A stretch of 64,000 nucleotides of DNA from Streptomyces liliiviolaceus (GCF_018070025.1 NZ_JAGPYQ010000001.1:7874001-7938000), one strand, 5' to 3'; shown: positions 28,086 through 37,487, counted from the first letter of the stretch. Numbers and translations are program-made. The notes: generated from the sequence alone by a model not told the origin.

Positions 28086-29831
28086 CTACTCCCCCGCGGA
28101 CGCCGACACGGCAGCCGTCGCCTTCAGTGCCAGCCACAACTCCATCCGCACATCCGGATCGTCCAGGGACCGCCCGAGGATCTCCTCGACCCGCCGCATC
28201 CGGTACCGCAACGTGTGCCGATGCACCCCCAGATCCGCCGCGGCCGCGTCCCACTGCCCGTGTCGCGACAGCCACGCCCGCAGCGAGGCGACCAGATCCC
28301 CCCGCCCGGTCGCGTCGTGCTCGTGCAGCGCCCGCAGCAGCCCGTCCGCGAACGCCCGCACCGCGTCGTCCGCAAGCAACGGCACCACGGACCCCGTAGC
28401 CACCTCTTCGTGCTCCACCAGCACCCGCCCACGCCGTCGCGCAACCGACAGCGCCTGCTCGGCCTGCTTGTAGGCGGCCCCGGCGGCGACCGGACCGGCG
28501 GGCGCGGACACGCCCACGACCAGTTCGTCCTCGTCGGTCCCCTGCTCGGAACCGCTCCGCGCGATACCGACGGTGTGCGCGTACCGCGTACAGGCGGTGA
28601 CCACCGCACCCCCGTCCGCCGCGAGCACCACGAGCCGCCGCTCCCCGTCGGGCACGACCAGCACGGCCTCCCCGGACCGGGCGGCCGCGGCCTCCGCGAC
28701 CTCGACGAACCCGCCCACCAGATCGCCCCCGGCCTCGGCGAGCACGACCGAGGCGGCCTCGACACCGTCCGCGTCGACCTCGCCGGAGCCTGAGCCGGAG
28801 CGCGAGCCCGAGTCCGAGTCGGCGTCGGCACCGCCCCTGGCCCGCGCCCGCCCGGCGGACGCGGACGCGGCCTCGGCGAGCATCATCCGGTAGGGCGCGT
28901 CGAGCAGCCCGCCGTACAGGTCCCCGGCCACCCCGCGGGCGTGGTCGGACTGCCCGGCCAGCAGCATGCGCAGCACGGCGGCGCCGATCCGCTGCTCGGC
29001 GCCGTACAGCGACCGGGAGCGTTCCGTGACGAGGGTCAGCAGGGCGATCGCGGAGTGCACGGCGTACCGCTCGGCCGTGCCCGGCGCGGACGCGGTCCCG
29101 ACGGCGAGCGCGCCACGGGCGCGGCGCCCGGTGCCCAGCGAGTGCAGTTCGACCCGGTCCTCGCCGTCCGTGCCGTCCGTGCCGTCCTCGGTCCCCCCGC
29201 CGACGACGGAACTGGCCGGCGCGGGCCGGTCGCGCAGCCGCTCCACGTCCGCGGTGATCCGGGCGGCCCTGCGGCCCGCCCATTCCGGCGCGGTGGCGAC
29301 GACGGCACCGGAGGCGTCGTACAGCGCGGCCCAGCCGTCGACCTGCGAGGCGAGCGCGGACAGCAGTCCTTCGGGTCCGTCGCTCAGCGCCTGTCTGGTC
29401 AGTTCGCGCTGAGCGGCGAACCCCGCGGTCACCGCCCGGTACTGGTCGGCGGCGATGGCCGCGGAGACGGCCTTGCTGATGGCGAGGAAGGGGGTGCGCC
29501 GGGGGACCTCCAGGAGCGGCAGGCCCTCTTCCGCCGCCGCGTCGGCCAGCGCCTCGGGGATCTTCTCGTAGTGCACGCCGACGGCGAAGCCGAGCCCGGC
29601 CACCCCGGCGCCGACCAGTCGCTTCACATACCGGCGCATGGCGTCGGCGTCCTCGGCGTCCAGCTTGAGCGCCGTGATGAGGAGGAGCTCCCCGCCCTCC
29701 ATGTAGGGCACGGGGTCGGTGAGCTCGCTGGCGTGCACCCAGCGCACGGGGGTGTCCAGCCGTTCCCTGCCCGCGCGCACGGTGAGCTTGAGCGCCGAGT
29801 GGTGGACGAGCGAGGCGAGCGTGGGTGGCAT
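28086..29831 (-). CDS. PucR-family transcriptional regulator
   Basis: A 581-residue regulator with the PucR N-terminal sensing domain (LASLVHHSALKLTVRAGRERL, then PYMEGGELLLITALKL), a central region and the C-terminal PucR helix-turn-helix (HGQWDAAAADLGVHRHTLRYRMRRVEEILG). The middle holds an Asp/Ser/Gly-rich linker (DADSDSGSRSGSGSGE), so the two halves are probably mobile. ATG 29831 follows GAAGG. The family controls purine, GABA or amino-acid catabolism; gabT nearby suggests GABA or polyamines. Direct repeats at 29852-29917 in front of its own start may be an autoregulatory binding site. Confidence 0.9.
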   Translation of the reverse strand: MPPTLASLVHHSALKLTVRAGRERLDTPVRWVHASELTDPVPYMEGGELLLITALKLDAEDADAMRRYVKRLVGAGVAGLGFAVGVHYEKIPEALADAAAEEGLPLLEVPRRTPFLAISKAVSAAIAADQYRAVTAGFAAQRELTRQALSDGPEGLLSALASQVDGWAALYDASGAVVATAPEWAGRRAARITADVERLRDRPAPASSVVGGGTEDGTDGTDGEDRVELHSLGTGRRARGALAVGTASAPGTAERYAVHSAIALLTLVTERSRSLYGAEQRIGAAVLRMLLAGQSDHARGVAGDLYGGLLDAPYRMMLAEAASASAGRARARGGADADSDSGSRSGSGSGEVDADGVEAASVVLAEAGGDLVGGFVEVAEAAAARSGEAVLVVPDGERRLVVLAADGGAVVTACTRYAHTVGIARSGSEQGTDEDELVVGVSAPAGPVAAGAAYKQAEQALSVARRRGRVLVEHEEVATGSVVPLLADDAVRAFADGLLRALHEHDATGRGDLVASLRAWLSRHGQWDAAAADLGVHRHTLRYRMRRVEEILGRSLDDPDVRMELWLALKATAAVSASAGE

Positions 29832-29851
29832 GGGACCTTCAGGTCTTCACG

Positions 29852-29917
29852 GGTTCTTCGACGGTCACGGAGGTTCTTCGACGATCACGGACGAAGTGAT
29901 GACGAGGTGATGACGAG
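29852..29917. promoter_or_regulatory. Direct repeats upstream of pucR
   Basis: Two adjacent 20-bp units (29852-29871 and 29872-29891, 19 of 20 identical, core TTCTTCGACGGTCACGGA) are followed by two 11-bp units GTGATGACGAG at 29896 and 29907. Unit lengths near one and two helical turns are what a regulator-binding array would show. Confidence 0.6.
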
Positions 29918-30061
29918 GTGATCTTTGGCCGCCATGTATGAACGACCTCTGCCGATTCTGCCTCACCGTACGGTCGACCCGTGACCATATGTCCAGACGT
30001 CCTGCCGGATGCGCCCGCGCACACCCCCCAGGAGCCCCACCGGCCCCCTGCGTACCGCCGC

Positions 30062-32185
30062 TCAGGCGCCCGGGTTGCGCAGATCCACCAGGAGCGGGGG
30101 CGCGTGGTCCCCGCGCACGCTGGTGAGCGAGAGCACCGCGTGCCCCGGTGGCACCGCGTGCGCCAGTTCGGACGCCGACCACCGTTCCCGTTCGACCTGG
30201 CGCACGGTCACGGCCCGGGCGGTGGGCGCGTTCCCGGTGATCACCCGGCGCAGCATGTGGACGGCCTTCCCGGCCGGTGTCTCCGCGATGATCTGCCGGT
30301 CGGTGACGTCCCGTGCCTCGATCCACTCCTTGCCCCAGACCTCCGCGAAGTCCTGCCCGTCCCACGGGGTGAGCCCGGACAGGGCCACCCGGCACCCGAT
30401 CGCGCCGAGCAGGGGCGAGCGCAGCGGGCGGGGCGCGTCGTCGAGCGTGCGCAGGGTCATCACGACCCCGGCGTTGGCGGACCGCAGCCGCTGGATCCCC
30501 CGTACGGCCTCGGGGGTGACGACCCCGGTGGCGTCGTCGAGCACCAGGCAGGCGAACAGGGAGCGGTCCTCGCGGACCGCGACACTGGCCGCGAACTGGG
30601 CGAGCACGAGCCGCGACAGGATCCGTGAGGCGTCCGCGTGCCCGCGCTGGGGCAGGTCGATCCGTACGCGTACGGGATGGTCGAGCGCGCGCAGCGAGAA
30701 GGGCCGGGTCTGTCCGGAGGTGTCGAAGAAACCGGCGAAGGCGGGCCGGTCCAGCAGCGCCACCCGGTCCGCGAGCACGCCGCCCACATCGCCGGGCTGC
30801 CCCAACTGCCGCTCCCGTGCGTCGAGTTCCCTCAGCAGGGACTCCTGGCCGCCGTCGGTGAGCGCCTTGCGGAGCGCGCCCAGCGGGCCGGGGGCGCCGT
30901 CGAGGAGCTGCCGCAGCTCGGGCACGGAGGGGAAGCGTCCGTGGACGGCCCGGTACGGCCCGAGCAGCTGGGCGAGCACGGTGGTGGACCGCCGGCTGTC
31001 CCCGCTGGGGTGCGGGTCTGCCAGATCGCCGACGAGCGCCTCGGCGAGCACGGCCGCGGCCTCGTCCGGGTCGGTGGTGCCGCCGTACAGGTCGAGGTCG
31101 TACACGGACTCGGGGTTGCCGACCCGCACCACGACGTCGTACGCGTCCACCGGGCCGAGGCCCGCGCCCGCGGCCCCGACGACGACCACGGCCGCGCGCC
31201 CGGCGAGCGCGTGCAGGCACAGCGACTCGACGAGCGGCCAGACGACCCCGCCGGTCTTCCCGGACCCGGCGGGCCCGACGGCGAGCAGCGAGGTCCCCAG
31301 CAGCTCGGGCCCGAGCGCCATCCCGGTGCCGCGGTAGGCGTACGGATTGCGGGCGTCGTCGGCGGTCGTGCCGAGGCGCACCTGCCCCGTGACGAGGTCG
31401 TGCTGGGCGAGCCGGCCCGGCAGGTCCCGCTCGCCGGAGGGGTGCAGACAGGCGGCGGCGCCCTCGCGCAGCACGGCGCCGGTGAAGGTGGCGAGGCTGT
31501 GGCGTCCGCTGCGCACGCCCTGCCAGGCGCGGGTGATCCGGGCGTGGTCGACGTCGCGCATCAGCCCGGCCCGCGCGTCGGAGCCGAGCCGGTCGGCGGC
31601 GTCGGCGGCTCCTGCGGCGCGCAGGGCGTTCCACTGCGCGGGGTCCTCCTCCGGTACCGGCGGCCGGTCGTCGACGGGTGCGGCCCGGCGCCAGGCGGGG
31701 GGCCCGTACCGGCGCCAGACCTCGCCCCACCGGCCGAGCCGGCCGACGCCGATCATGATGCCGAGCGCCACGGCCACGTAGTAGGCGTAGACGACCACGA
31801 CGGATCCGAAGCTGTGGGGCTGGGCCCAGGAGTCCGGGATCATCGCGTACAGCGGCAGCAGCCACCAGCCGCCGAGGTAGCCGTTCCACAGCAGCGACCA
31901 GATCAGGTAGCCGACGAGGAACGCGATGAAGGCGCCGCTGAGCAGCTGCCGGGCGGGGATCTGCTCCGGCTCCACCTCCGGCCGCGGCCGGTGCCCGAAC
32001 CGCCATACGCCCGGTGCGGCCTCGGGCCGGGGCGTGCGCAGCCAGCTGAGGAAGGCGGATCCGTCCGGGCGCGGCGGCCCGCCGGGTGCCTGCGTGGGCC
32101 GCGGCGGTACCCGGGGCGGTCCGGCCGGCCGCGGCACACGATCGGCGTGTGTGCCCCGTGCGTCGTGCGTGCCGTCGCTGTCCAT
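30062..32185 (-). CDS. Membrane-anchored P-loop ATPase of the FtsK/TraD-like (conjugative coupling) group
   Basis: About 707 residues. A proline-rich N-terminus is followed by two membrane segments (LLSGAFIAFLVGYLIWSLLW and the VVVVYAYYVAVALGIMIG region), then a cytosolic ATPase domain with Walker A GPAGSGKT at residues 304-311 and a Walker B-like FACLVLDDATG. The overall plan resembles type IV coupling proteins, but no relaxase or mating genes are near, and it stands alone between pucR and gabT. ATG 32185 is a choice; a GTG 4 codons upstream is as good. I recall it as a conserved single Streptomyces gene of unknown role. Function is not assigned beyond ATPase. Confidence 0.8.
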   Translation of the reverse strand: MDSDGTHDARGTHADRVPRPAGPPRVPPRPTQAPGGPPRPDGSAFLSWLRTPRPEAAPGVWRFGHRPRPEVEPEQIPARQLLSGAFIAFLVGYLIWSLLWNGYLGGWWLLPLYAMIPDSWAQPHSFGSVVVVYAYYVAVALGIMIGVGRLGRWGEVWRRYGPPAWRRAAPVDDRPPVPEEDPAQWNALRAAGAADAADRLGSDARAGLMRDVDHARITRAWQGVRSGRHSLATFTGAVLREGAAACLHPSGERDLPGRLAQHDLVTGQVRLGTTADDARNPYAYRGTGMALGPELLGTSLLAVGPAGSGKTGGVVWPLVESLCLHALAGRAAVVVVGAAGAGLGPVDAYDVVVRVGNPESVYDLDLYGGTTDPDEAAAVLAEALVGDLADPHPSGDSRRSTTVLAQLLGPYRAVHGRFPSVPELRQLLDGAPGPLGALRKALTDGGQESLLRELDARERQLGQPGDVGGVLADRVALLDRPAFAGFFDTSGQTRPFSLRALDHPVRVRIDLPQRGHADASRILSRLVLAQFAASVAVREDRSLFACLVLDDATGVVTPEAVRGIQRLRSANAGVVMTLRTLDDAPRPLRSPLLGAIGCRVALSGLTPWDGQDFAEVWGKEWIEARDVTDRQIIAETPAGKAVHMLRRVITGNAPTARAVTVRQVERERWSASELAHAVPPGHAVLSLTSVRGDHAPPLLVDLRNPGA

Positions 32186-32231
32186 CGCCTCTGCCACCCC
32201 TGACCAGCCGCTCCGTACGTGGTTGCGAGTC

Positions 32232-32260
32232 AATCTAACGCCCTCACAAGGGGAGTTCAC
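32232..32260 (-). promoter_or_regulatory. Candidate promoter for the P-loop ATPase gene
   Basis: On the minus strand GTGAAC, a 17-base spacer and TAGATT resemble a vegetative -35/-10 pair, with a predicted leader of about 40 bases. The -10 is good and the -35 weak. Confidence 0.35.
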
Positions 32261-32450
32261 CGCTTACCCGGCCGGGTGTGCGACGAGACGCACCCCGCCC
32301 CCTTGGACGTTCCCCGGCCGCGCCATGTCCAACACGGACAAGCGGCTTCTCCGACACCGCCCAGATGGAGCATGCCCACCCCCCGCACCCGGCCCTAGCC
32401 TGCGGAGAAGGAAACCCGTCAGCCCGTCGCACGACCCCAGGGAGCCCCTC

Positions 32451-33785
32451 ATGAGCGCAGTTCCGCAGGAGCGCCGCATCGTCACCGCCATTCCCGGCCC
32501 GAAGTCGCAGGAGCTGCAGGAGCGCCGCAGCGCCGCGGTCGCGGCCGGTGTGGGGTCCGTGCTGCCCGTCTTCACCGCGCGCGCCGGCGGCGGCATCCTG
32601 GAGGACGTCGACGGGAACCGGCTGATCGACTTCGGTTCCGGTATCGCCGTGACGTCCGTGGGCGCCTCCGCCGAGGCCGTCGTACGCCGGGCCGCCGCCC
32701 AGCTCCAGGACTTCACCCACACCTGTTTCATGGTCACGCCGTACGAGGGTTACGTGGCCGTCGCCGAGGCGCTCGCCGAGCTGACGCCCGGGGACCACGC
32801 CAAGAAGAGCGCCCTGTTCAACAGCGGCGCCGAGGCCGTCGAGAACGCCGTCAAGATCGCCCGCGCCTACACGAAGCGGCAGGCGGTAGTCGTCTTCGAC
32901 CACGGCTACCACGGGCGCACCAACCTCACGATGGCGCTGACCGCGAAGAACATGCCGTACAAGCACGGGTTCGGGCCGTTCGCGCCCGAGGTCTACCGCG
33001 TGCCGGTGGCGTACGGCTACCGCTGGCCGACCGGTCCGGACAACGCGGGCGCCGAGGCCGCCGCGCAGGCCATCGACGAGATCACCAAGCAGGTCGGTCC
33101 GGACAACGTGGCCGCGATCATCATCGAGCCGGTGCTCGGCGAGGGCGGCTTCATCGAGCCCGCGAAGGGCTTCCTGCCGGCCCTGAGCAAGTTCGCGACC
33201 GACAACGGCATCGTCTTCGTCGCCGACGAGATCCAGTCCGGGTTCTGCCGTACGGGCCAGTGGTTCGCGTGCGAGGACGAGGGGATCGTCCCGGACCTGA
33301 TCACCACCGCCAAGGGCATCGCGGGCGGTCTGCCGCTGGCCGCCGTGACGGGCCGCGCCGAGATCATGGACGCCGCGCACGCGGGCGGTCTGGGCGGCAC
33401 CTACGGCGGCAACCCGGTCGCCTGCGCCGGCGCGCTCGGCTCCATCGAGACGATGAAGGAGCTGGACCTCAACGCGAAGGCGAAGAACATCGAGGCCGTC
33501 ATGAAGGCCCGGCTGGGCGCGATGGCCGAGAAGTTCGACATCATCGGCGACGTCCGCGGGCGGGGCGCGATGATCGCGATCGAGCTGGTCAAGGACCGTA
33601 CGACGAAGGAGCCGAACGCGGAGGCGACCGCCGCGCTCGCCAAGGCCTGCCACCAGGAGGGCCTGCTGGTCCTGACCTGTGGCACCTACGGGAACGTGCT
33701 GCGCTTCCTGCCTCCGCTGGTCATCGGCGAGGACCTGCTGAGCGAGGGACTGGACATCATCGAGCAGGCTTTCGCCCGCATCTGA
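32451..33785 (+). CDS. gabT: 4-aminobutyrate--2-oxoglutarate transaminase
   Basis: A PLP enzyme that converts GABA and 2-oxoglutarate to succinate semialdehyde and glutamate, cytosolic. The 444-residue protein has the class III signatures LFNSGAEAVENAVKIAR and FDHGYHGRTNLTMALTAK, the cofactor Asp in IVFVADEIQSGF and the PLP lysine in ITTAKGIAGGLPLAAV. ATG 32451 follows CAGGGAG; longer readings upstream have no site. The product would be used by one of the aldehyde dehydrogenases nearby, and the polyamine operon at 41-49 kb supplies GABA via putrescine. A hairpin follows the stop. Confidence 0.96.
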   Translation: MSAVPQERRIVTAIPGPKSQELQERRSAAVAAGVGSVLPVFTARAGGGILEDVDGNRLIDFGSGIAVTSVGASAEAVVRRAAAQLQDFTHTCFMVTPYEGYVAVAEALAELTPGDHAKKSALFNSGAEAVENAVKIARAYTKRQAVVVFDHGYHGRTNLTMALTAKNMPYKHGFGPFAPEVYRVPVAYGYRWPTGPDNAGAEAAAQAIDEITKQVGPDNVAAIIIEPVLGEGGFIEPAKGFLPALSKFATDNGIVFVADEIQSGFCRTGQWFACEDEGIVPDLITTAKGIAGGLPLAAVTGRAEIMDAAHAGGLGGTYGGNPVACAGALGSIETMKELDLNAKAKNIEAVMKARLGAMAEKFDIIGDVRGRGAMIAIELVKDRTTKEPNAEATAALAKACHQEGLLVLTCGTYGNVLRFLPPLVIGEDLLSEGLDIIEQAFARI

Positions 33786-33817
33786 GCGGGGCCGGACTCA
33801 TCGGTCGGCCGCCGGGG

Positions 33818-33845
33818 CCGCCCGTCCTGTCACAGGAGCGGGGCG
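33818..33845 (+). terminator. Hairpin after gabT
   Basis: CCGCCCGTCCTGT and ACAGGAGCGGGGCG pair around a short loop with one bulge, about 33 bases after the gabT stop. A likely terminator without U-tract. Confidence 0.5.
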
Positions 33846-34105
33846 TGTGAAGAAGGTGTGCGAGGTGCATGGCGGGAACGGAATCCGTCTGTCGGACGCC
33901 CTTTCGCTGTCGTAGGTTCTAGGCAGATGAGAGATGCACCCCGCCCACAGGGGACTGTGGGCGACATCAGGACGGGGCCTCCCCAGCTTCGCCCTGGTCG
34001 TGCCTTCGCGCACACAACCGGTGCCTTGTGCTCCGGGTCTCCTCACCGATCGGACAGTCGCTCGCCCCAAACCCCCCGGGGCGCGCGACAACCCGGTCAG
34101 AACCA

Positions 34106-34147
34106 CCGAAGGGCTTGCACCTACCCCCCCTGGTGCAAGCCTTTCGG
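34106..34147. other. 16-bp inverted repeat (hairpin or operator)
   Basis: CCGAAGGGCTTGCACC at 34106-34121 faces GGTGCAAGCCTTTCGG at 34132-34147, one mismatch that would be G-U in RNA, with a 10-base C-rich loop. It is 167 bases before the PAP2 start. Confidence 0.7.
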
Positions 34148-34254
34148 CGTATCCGGGGTCTGTTCGCGGCCCGGCCCGCGACCGGCCGGCCCGCGCCATG
34201 GGACGGCTTCCGCCGGGGGGTTGTGATTTCGGCTGCGGGTCCGTCGTGGCTGGC

Positions 34255-34276
34255 CGCGCAGTTCCCCGCGCCCCTG
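34255..34276 (-). repeat. Short intergenic GC repeat, inverted copy
   Basis: GCGCAGTTCCCCGCGCCCCTG between the gabT downstream hairpin and the PAP2 start, ending 37 bases before the ATG. Confidence 0.8.
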
Positions 34277-34313
34277 ACGGGGCCCGCCCCGTGCTGCTGG
34301 CACGCTGTACCGC

Positions 34314-34997
34314 ATGATCAGTGACCCCGAAAGCGTCCGCCGTGGTGAAAGCTCACCCGATGCGGGGGGTCGTGCACGGGTCCTTGCTTCGTTCGGTCTT
34401 CTTCTCCTCTTCGGTCTGCTCACCTGGCAGGTCTCCGTCGACGGGGCGGTGCGCCGGGCCGACGAACGGCTCGCGCGGACGGTCGAGGGGAGCCGCCTGC
34501 CGACGGGGGCCGCCGAGTTCCTCGCAGATCTCGGCAACATCGCGGTCGCCGTCCCGGTCCTGGCCGCGGTCGCCGCGTACGTCGCCTGGCGGGCCCGGCG
34601 CGCGGCCCTCCCCCGCTGGTGGCTGCGCCCGCTCGCGGCCCTCATGACCATGGCCGCCGTACCGCTCCTGGTCGTCCCCCTGAAGGAGGCCGTCGGCCGC
34701 ACCGGCCCGCCCGGCATGGCGGGCGACGGCTACTACCCCTCGGGCCACACCGCCACGGCGGCCGTCGCCTACGGAGCCGCCGTCCTCCTCCTGCTCCCCT
34801 GGCTCCGCAACCGCTACCTCCGCCGCGAACTCACCATCGCCTGCCTGCTCCTGGTGGCAGCCGTGAGCTTCGGCCTGGTCCGCCGCGGCTACCACTGGCC
34901 GCTGGACGTGGTGGGGAGCTGGTTCCTGTCCCTGATCCTGCTTCAGCTCATGGTGTCGACCATCGCGCGATACGGTCGAGGGTCGGCGAGGCAGTAG
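34314..34997 (+). CDS. PAP2-family membrane phosphatase
   Basis: A 227-residue integral membrane phosphatase of the type 2 phosphatidic acid phosphatase family, acting on lipid or isoprenoid phosphates at the outer face. The three family motifs are present: KEAVGRTGP (motif 1, with the usual RP replaced), YPSGHTAT (motif 2 with catalytic His) and RRGYHWPLDVVGSW (motif 3 with His and Asp). About five to six hydrophobic helices are seen. The start at 34314 (MISDPESVRRGE) has no strong ribosome-binding site. It precedes the McrBC pair by 33 bases on the same strand, but a functional link is not expected. Undecaprenyl diphosphate phosphatase is one possible role. Confidence 0.88.
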   Translation: MISDPESVRRGESSPDAGGRARVLASFGLLLLFGLLTWQVSVDGAVRRADERLARTVEGSRLPTGAAEFLADLGNIAVAVPVLAAVAAYVAWRARRAALPRWWLRPLAALMTMAAVPLLVVPLKEAVGRTGPPGMAGDGYYPSGHTATAAVAYGAAVLLLLPWLRNRYLRRELTIACLLLVAAVSFGLVRRGYHWPLDVVGSWFLSLILLQLMVSTIARYGRGSARQ

Positions 34998-35030
34998 CCC
35001 GTCGACGACCGGCGGGCAAGGGGGAGCACC

Positions 35031-37487
35031 ATGGCGGACGAGCCGGATCAGGTGGCAGTCACCTATGAACGCCGCGACTACGCGCTCACCCCGTCGCCGG
35101 GAGAGGTGATCCTCCCGACGCACGGCCGGATGATCCACCACGATCCGGCCTGTCTCCATCTGAGTGACTCGCACACCCTGGGCCGCTTCCCCGACCCGGA
35201 GCGGCTGCTGTGGCGCCGGCTGATCGACTCCGCTCCGTCCGACGACACCGCGGGGCGTGCGCGGTTCGCCCGTTCCATCGACCTGCTGAACGGCTCGGGC
35301 CGTCCGCTCGTCGGTCCGTGCAGTTGCGTGCTGAGCCCCATCTCGGCCACCCAGGCCTCGACGCTGCGGCCCTGGCCGCTCGACGAGGCGGTCAAGGCGT
35401 TCGACCGCAATCGGTTCGCACCGATTCTGCGCGAGATGGAGGAGGCCGCCGAGGAGGTCCGCCGGGCGTTTCCGTGGGAGGACTGGCCCACGCTGCCCCT
35501 GGAACGGTACGCCCTGGGCCAGGGTGACAGCGCGAAGACGCAGCCGTACTGCTACGTGCTGGAGTTCGGCAGCCAGGCGCTGGGCAGCATCGCCGGTGGC
35601 TCCTCGATGAAACACCTCGTGTACGCCCGTAGCCAGGACGGCTCCTGGTGGCACGACGCGCGCTACGCGGACGAGCAGGAGGCGTGGCACGCCGTACGTG
35701 CCGGGATCGTCTCCGCTGTGACCGCGGCACGCGAGGGCCGCCTCGCGGACCTCGACTCGATCGACGCGATCCGTTCGGGGCCCGCCCTCATCTCCAAGAC
35801 GCTGCGGGTGTACGTGCCGGAAGGATCGGTACCGATCTACGGCACCGATCACGCGCGGCACTTCATCCAGCGGCTGACCGGGCAGCCTGCGTCCGGACTG
35901 GAACGGTTCGCGCTGCGGGCGCGCCTGAAGGAGGTCGTCGACGAGCGGTTCGCGGGCTGGTCGTACGACCTGGTGGCGGAGTTCCTGTACTGGTGGGCCG
36001 ATCCCAACCGGACGCAGCAGATAGTGAAGATCGCGGCCGGTGAGGGCGGGTCTCTGTGGGAGGAGTGCCGAGCGGGCGGTTTCATCGCGGTGGGCTGGGA
36101 CGGCGCACCCGATCTGCGCTCGTACGCGGACAAGGACGAGTTCCTGGCCGCCTTCGCCCGCGCCTACGCCGACGAGTACAACGGCCACAAGCCCAAGATC
36201 ACGGCGAAGGCCAACGAGGTGTGGAAGCTGCTGAGTCTGTGTCCCGGTGACCTCGTGGTCGCCAACCGGGGGACGAGCGAGATCCTCGGCATCGGCCGGG
36301 TGAAGGGCGACGGCTACGTGTGGCGGGAGGACCGCGCCGCCTTCCGGCATACGGTCGAGGTGGAGTGGGACGAAACCCACGCCGGACGGCTGGAGGAGCC
36401 CGAACGATCCTGGGCCACCGTCACGGTCAAGGACGTGTCCGCTCAGCTGTGGGCAAGGATCCGGCGGACGGGGCAGCCCACCGAGACTCCGTCCGCGGCG
36501 AGCACCGTGGCCGCCCAGCCGCTCGACGCCGATCTGCGGCCCCTTGCCGACGCTCTGCAACGGCGCGGTCAGGCGGTCCTGTTCGGGCCTCCGGGCACCG
36601 GCAAGACGTACACGGCCCTGCGGTTCGCCGCCCGCTGGCTGGGCGAGCTGGCGGGCGAGCTGCCCGGCGTGGATCCGTACGCGGAACCGGGTACCCCCGC
36701 CTTCGGCCGGACGCTCGACGCGCTGACCGCGGCAGGGCGGCTGACCACGGTCACTTTCCATCCCAGTTACGGGTACGAGGACTTCGTCGAGGGGTTCCGC
36801 CCGGTGAAGGGCGGCCCGGGCGGCCTCCTGCTGGACCTGACCGACGGCGTCTTCAAGCGGGTCTGCGCGACGGCCGCCGACGACCCGAGTCACCCGTACC
36901 TGGTCGTCGTCGACGAGCTGAACCGCGGCAATCTGCCCAAGATCTTCGGCGAACTGATCACCCTGCTGGAAAAGGACAAGCGGGGCCACCCGGTCCTGCT
37001 GCCTCTCAGCCAGACACAGTTCAGGGTGCCGGACAACGTGTACCTGATCGGCACGATGAACACGGCCGACCGTTCCGTGCGGATGCTCGACGCGGCGATC
37101 CGCCGACGTTTCGCCTTCCTCGAACTGCTGCCCGATTCCTCACCCTTGCAGGGCTGCCATGTGGAGCAGCTGCATCTCGCGGACCTGCTGGACTCGCTCA
37201 ACCAGCGCATCCGCGCCCACCTCGACCGGGAGAAGCAGATCGGTCAGGCGTTCCTCCTCCCGAACGGCGCTCCGGTGGACTCGGCCGCCGAGTTGGCCGC
37301 GATCGTCCGCGGCGAGATCATGCCGCTGCTCCAGGAGTACGCGTACGACGACTACTCGTTGCTTGCCGCGTTCCTCGGTGAGGCGCTGGTCGATCCCGAG
37401 ACGCACGCGCTGCGCGACCTCAGCGACGAGGGGCTGACAACCGCGCTGTACACCGAGCTGCAGCTCAAGGGCGGGGCGGCGCAGTAG
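35031..37487 (+). CDS. McrB-like AAA+ GTPase/ATPase with EVE-type domain (type IV restriction)
   Basis: The motor and recognition subunit of a McrBC-type system that restricts modified DNA. The 818-residue protein has three parts. Residues 1-335 are unassigned, though VYVPEGSVPIYGTDHARHFI resembles a segment of other McrB relatives. About 341-476 resembles an EVE/PUA-fold modified-base reader (LWEECRAGGFIAVGW, then GDLVVANRGTSEILGIGRV). The AAA+ module from about 495 has Walker A GPPGTGKT at 519-526, Walker B YLVVVDELNRGNLPKIFGEL and the McrB signature LIGTMNTADRSVRMLDAAIRRRF. ATG 35031 follows AAGGGGGAG. The mcrC gene begins 3 bases after the stop. The EVE assignment rests on motif resemblance. 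Confidence 0.88.
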   Translation: MADEPDQVAVTYERRDYALTPSPGEVILPTHGRMIHHDPACLHLSDSHTLGRFPDPERLLWRRLIDSAPSDDTAGRARFARSIDLLNGSGRPLVGPCSCVLSPISATQASTLRPWPLDEAVKAFDRNRFAPILREMEEAAEEVRRAFPWEDWPTLPLERYALGQGDSAKTQPYCYVLEFGSQALGSIAGGSSMKHLVYARSQDGSWWHDARYADEQEAWHAVRAGIVSAVTAAREGRLADLDSIDAIRSGPALISKTLRVYVPEGSVPIYGTDHARHFIQRLTGQPASGLERFALRARLKEVVDERFAGWSYDLVAEFLYWWADPNRTQQIVKIAAGEGGSLWEECRAGGFIAVGWDGAPDLRSYADKDEFLAAFARAYADEYNGHKPKITAKANEVWKLLSLCPGDLVVANRGTSEILGIGRVKGDGYVWREDRAAFRHTVEVEWDETHAGRLEEPERSWATVTVKDVSAQLWARIRRTGQPTETPSAASTVAAQPLDADLRPLADALQRRGQAVLFGPPGTGKTYTALRFAARWLGELAGELPGVDPYAEPGTPAFGRTLDALTAAGRLTTVTFHPSYGYEDFVEGFRPVKGGPGGLLLDLTDGVFKRVCATAADDPSHPYLVVVDELNRGNLPKIFGELITLLEKDKRGHPVLLPLSQTQFRVPDNVYLIGTMNTADRSVRMLDAAIRRRFAFLELLPDSSPLQGCHVEQLHLADLLDSLNQRIRAHLDREKQIGQAFLLPNGAPVDSAAELAAIVRGEIMPLLQEYAYDDYSLLAAFLGEALVDPETHALRDLSDEGLTTALYTELQLKGGAAQ

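Larger units (their letters stand above)
33846..34313. other. Gene-free stretch with strong hairpin and one GC repeat
   Basis: This 468-base stretch between gabT and the PAP2 gene has open frames on both strands, but none with a plausible start, composition or family. It contains a 16-bp stem at 34106-34147 and an inverted short GC repeat at 34255-34276. It could hold a small RNA; no direct evidence is available. Confidence 0.5.

Noticed and set aside
33927..34226. Small plus-strand ORF after gabT
   Set aside because: No ribosome-binding site or family, Pro/Arg/Gly-rich, and the frame merely runs over the 34106 hairpin.
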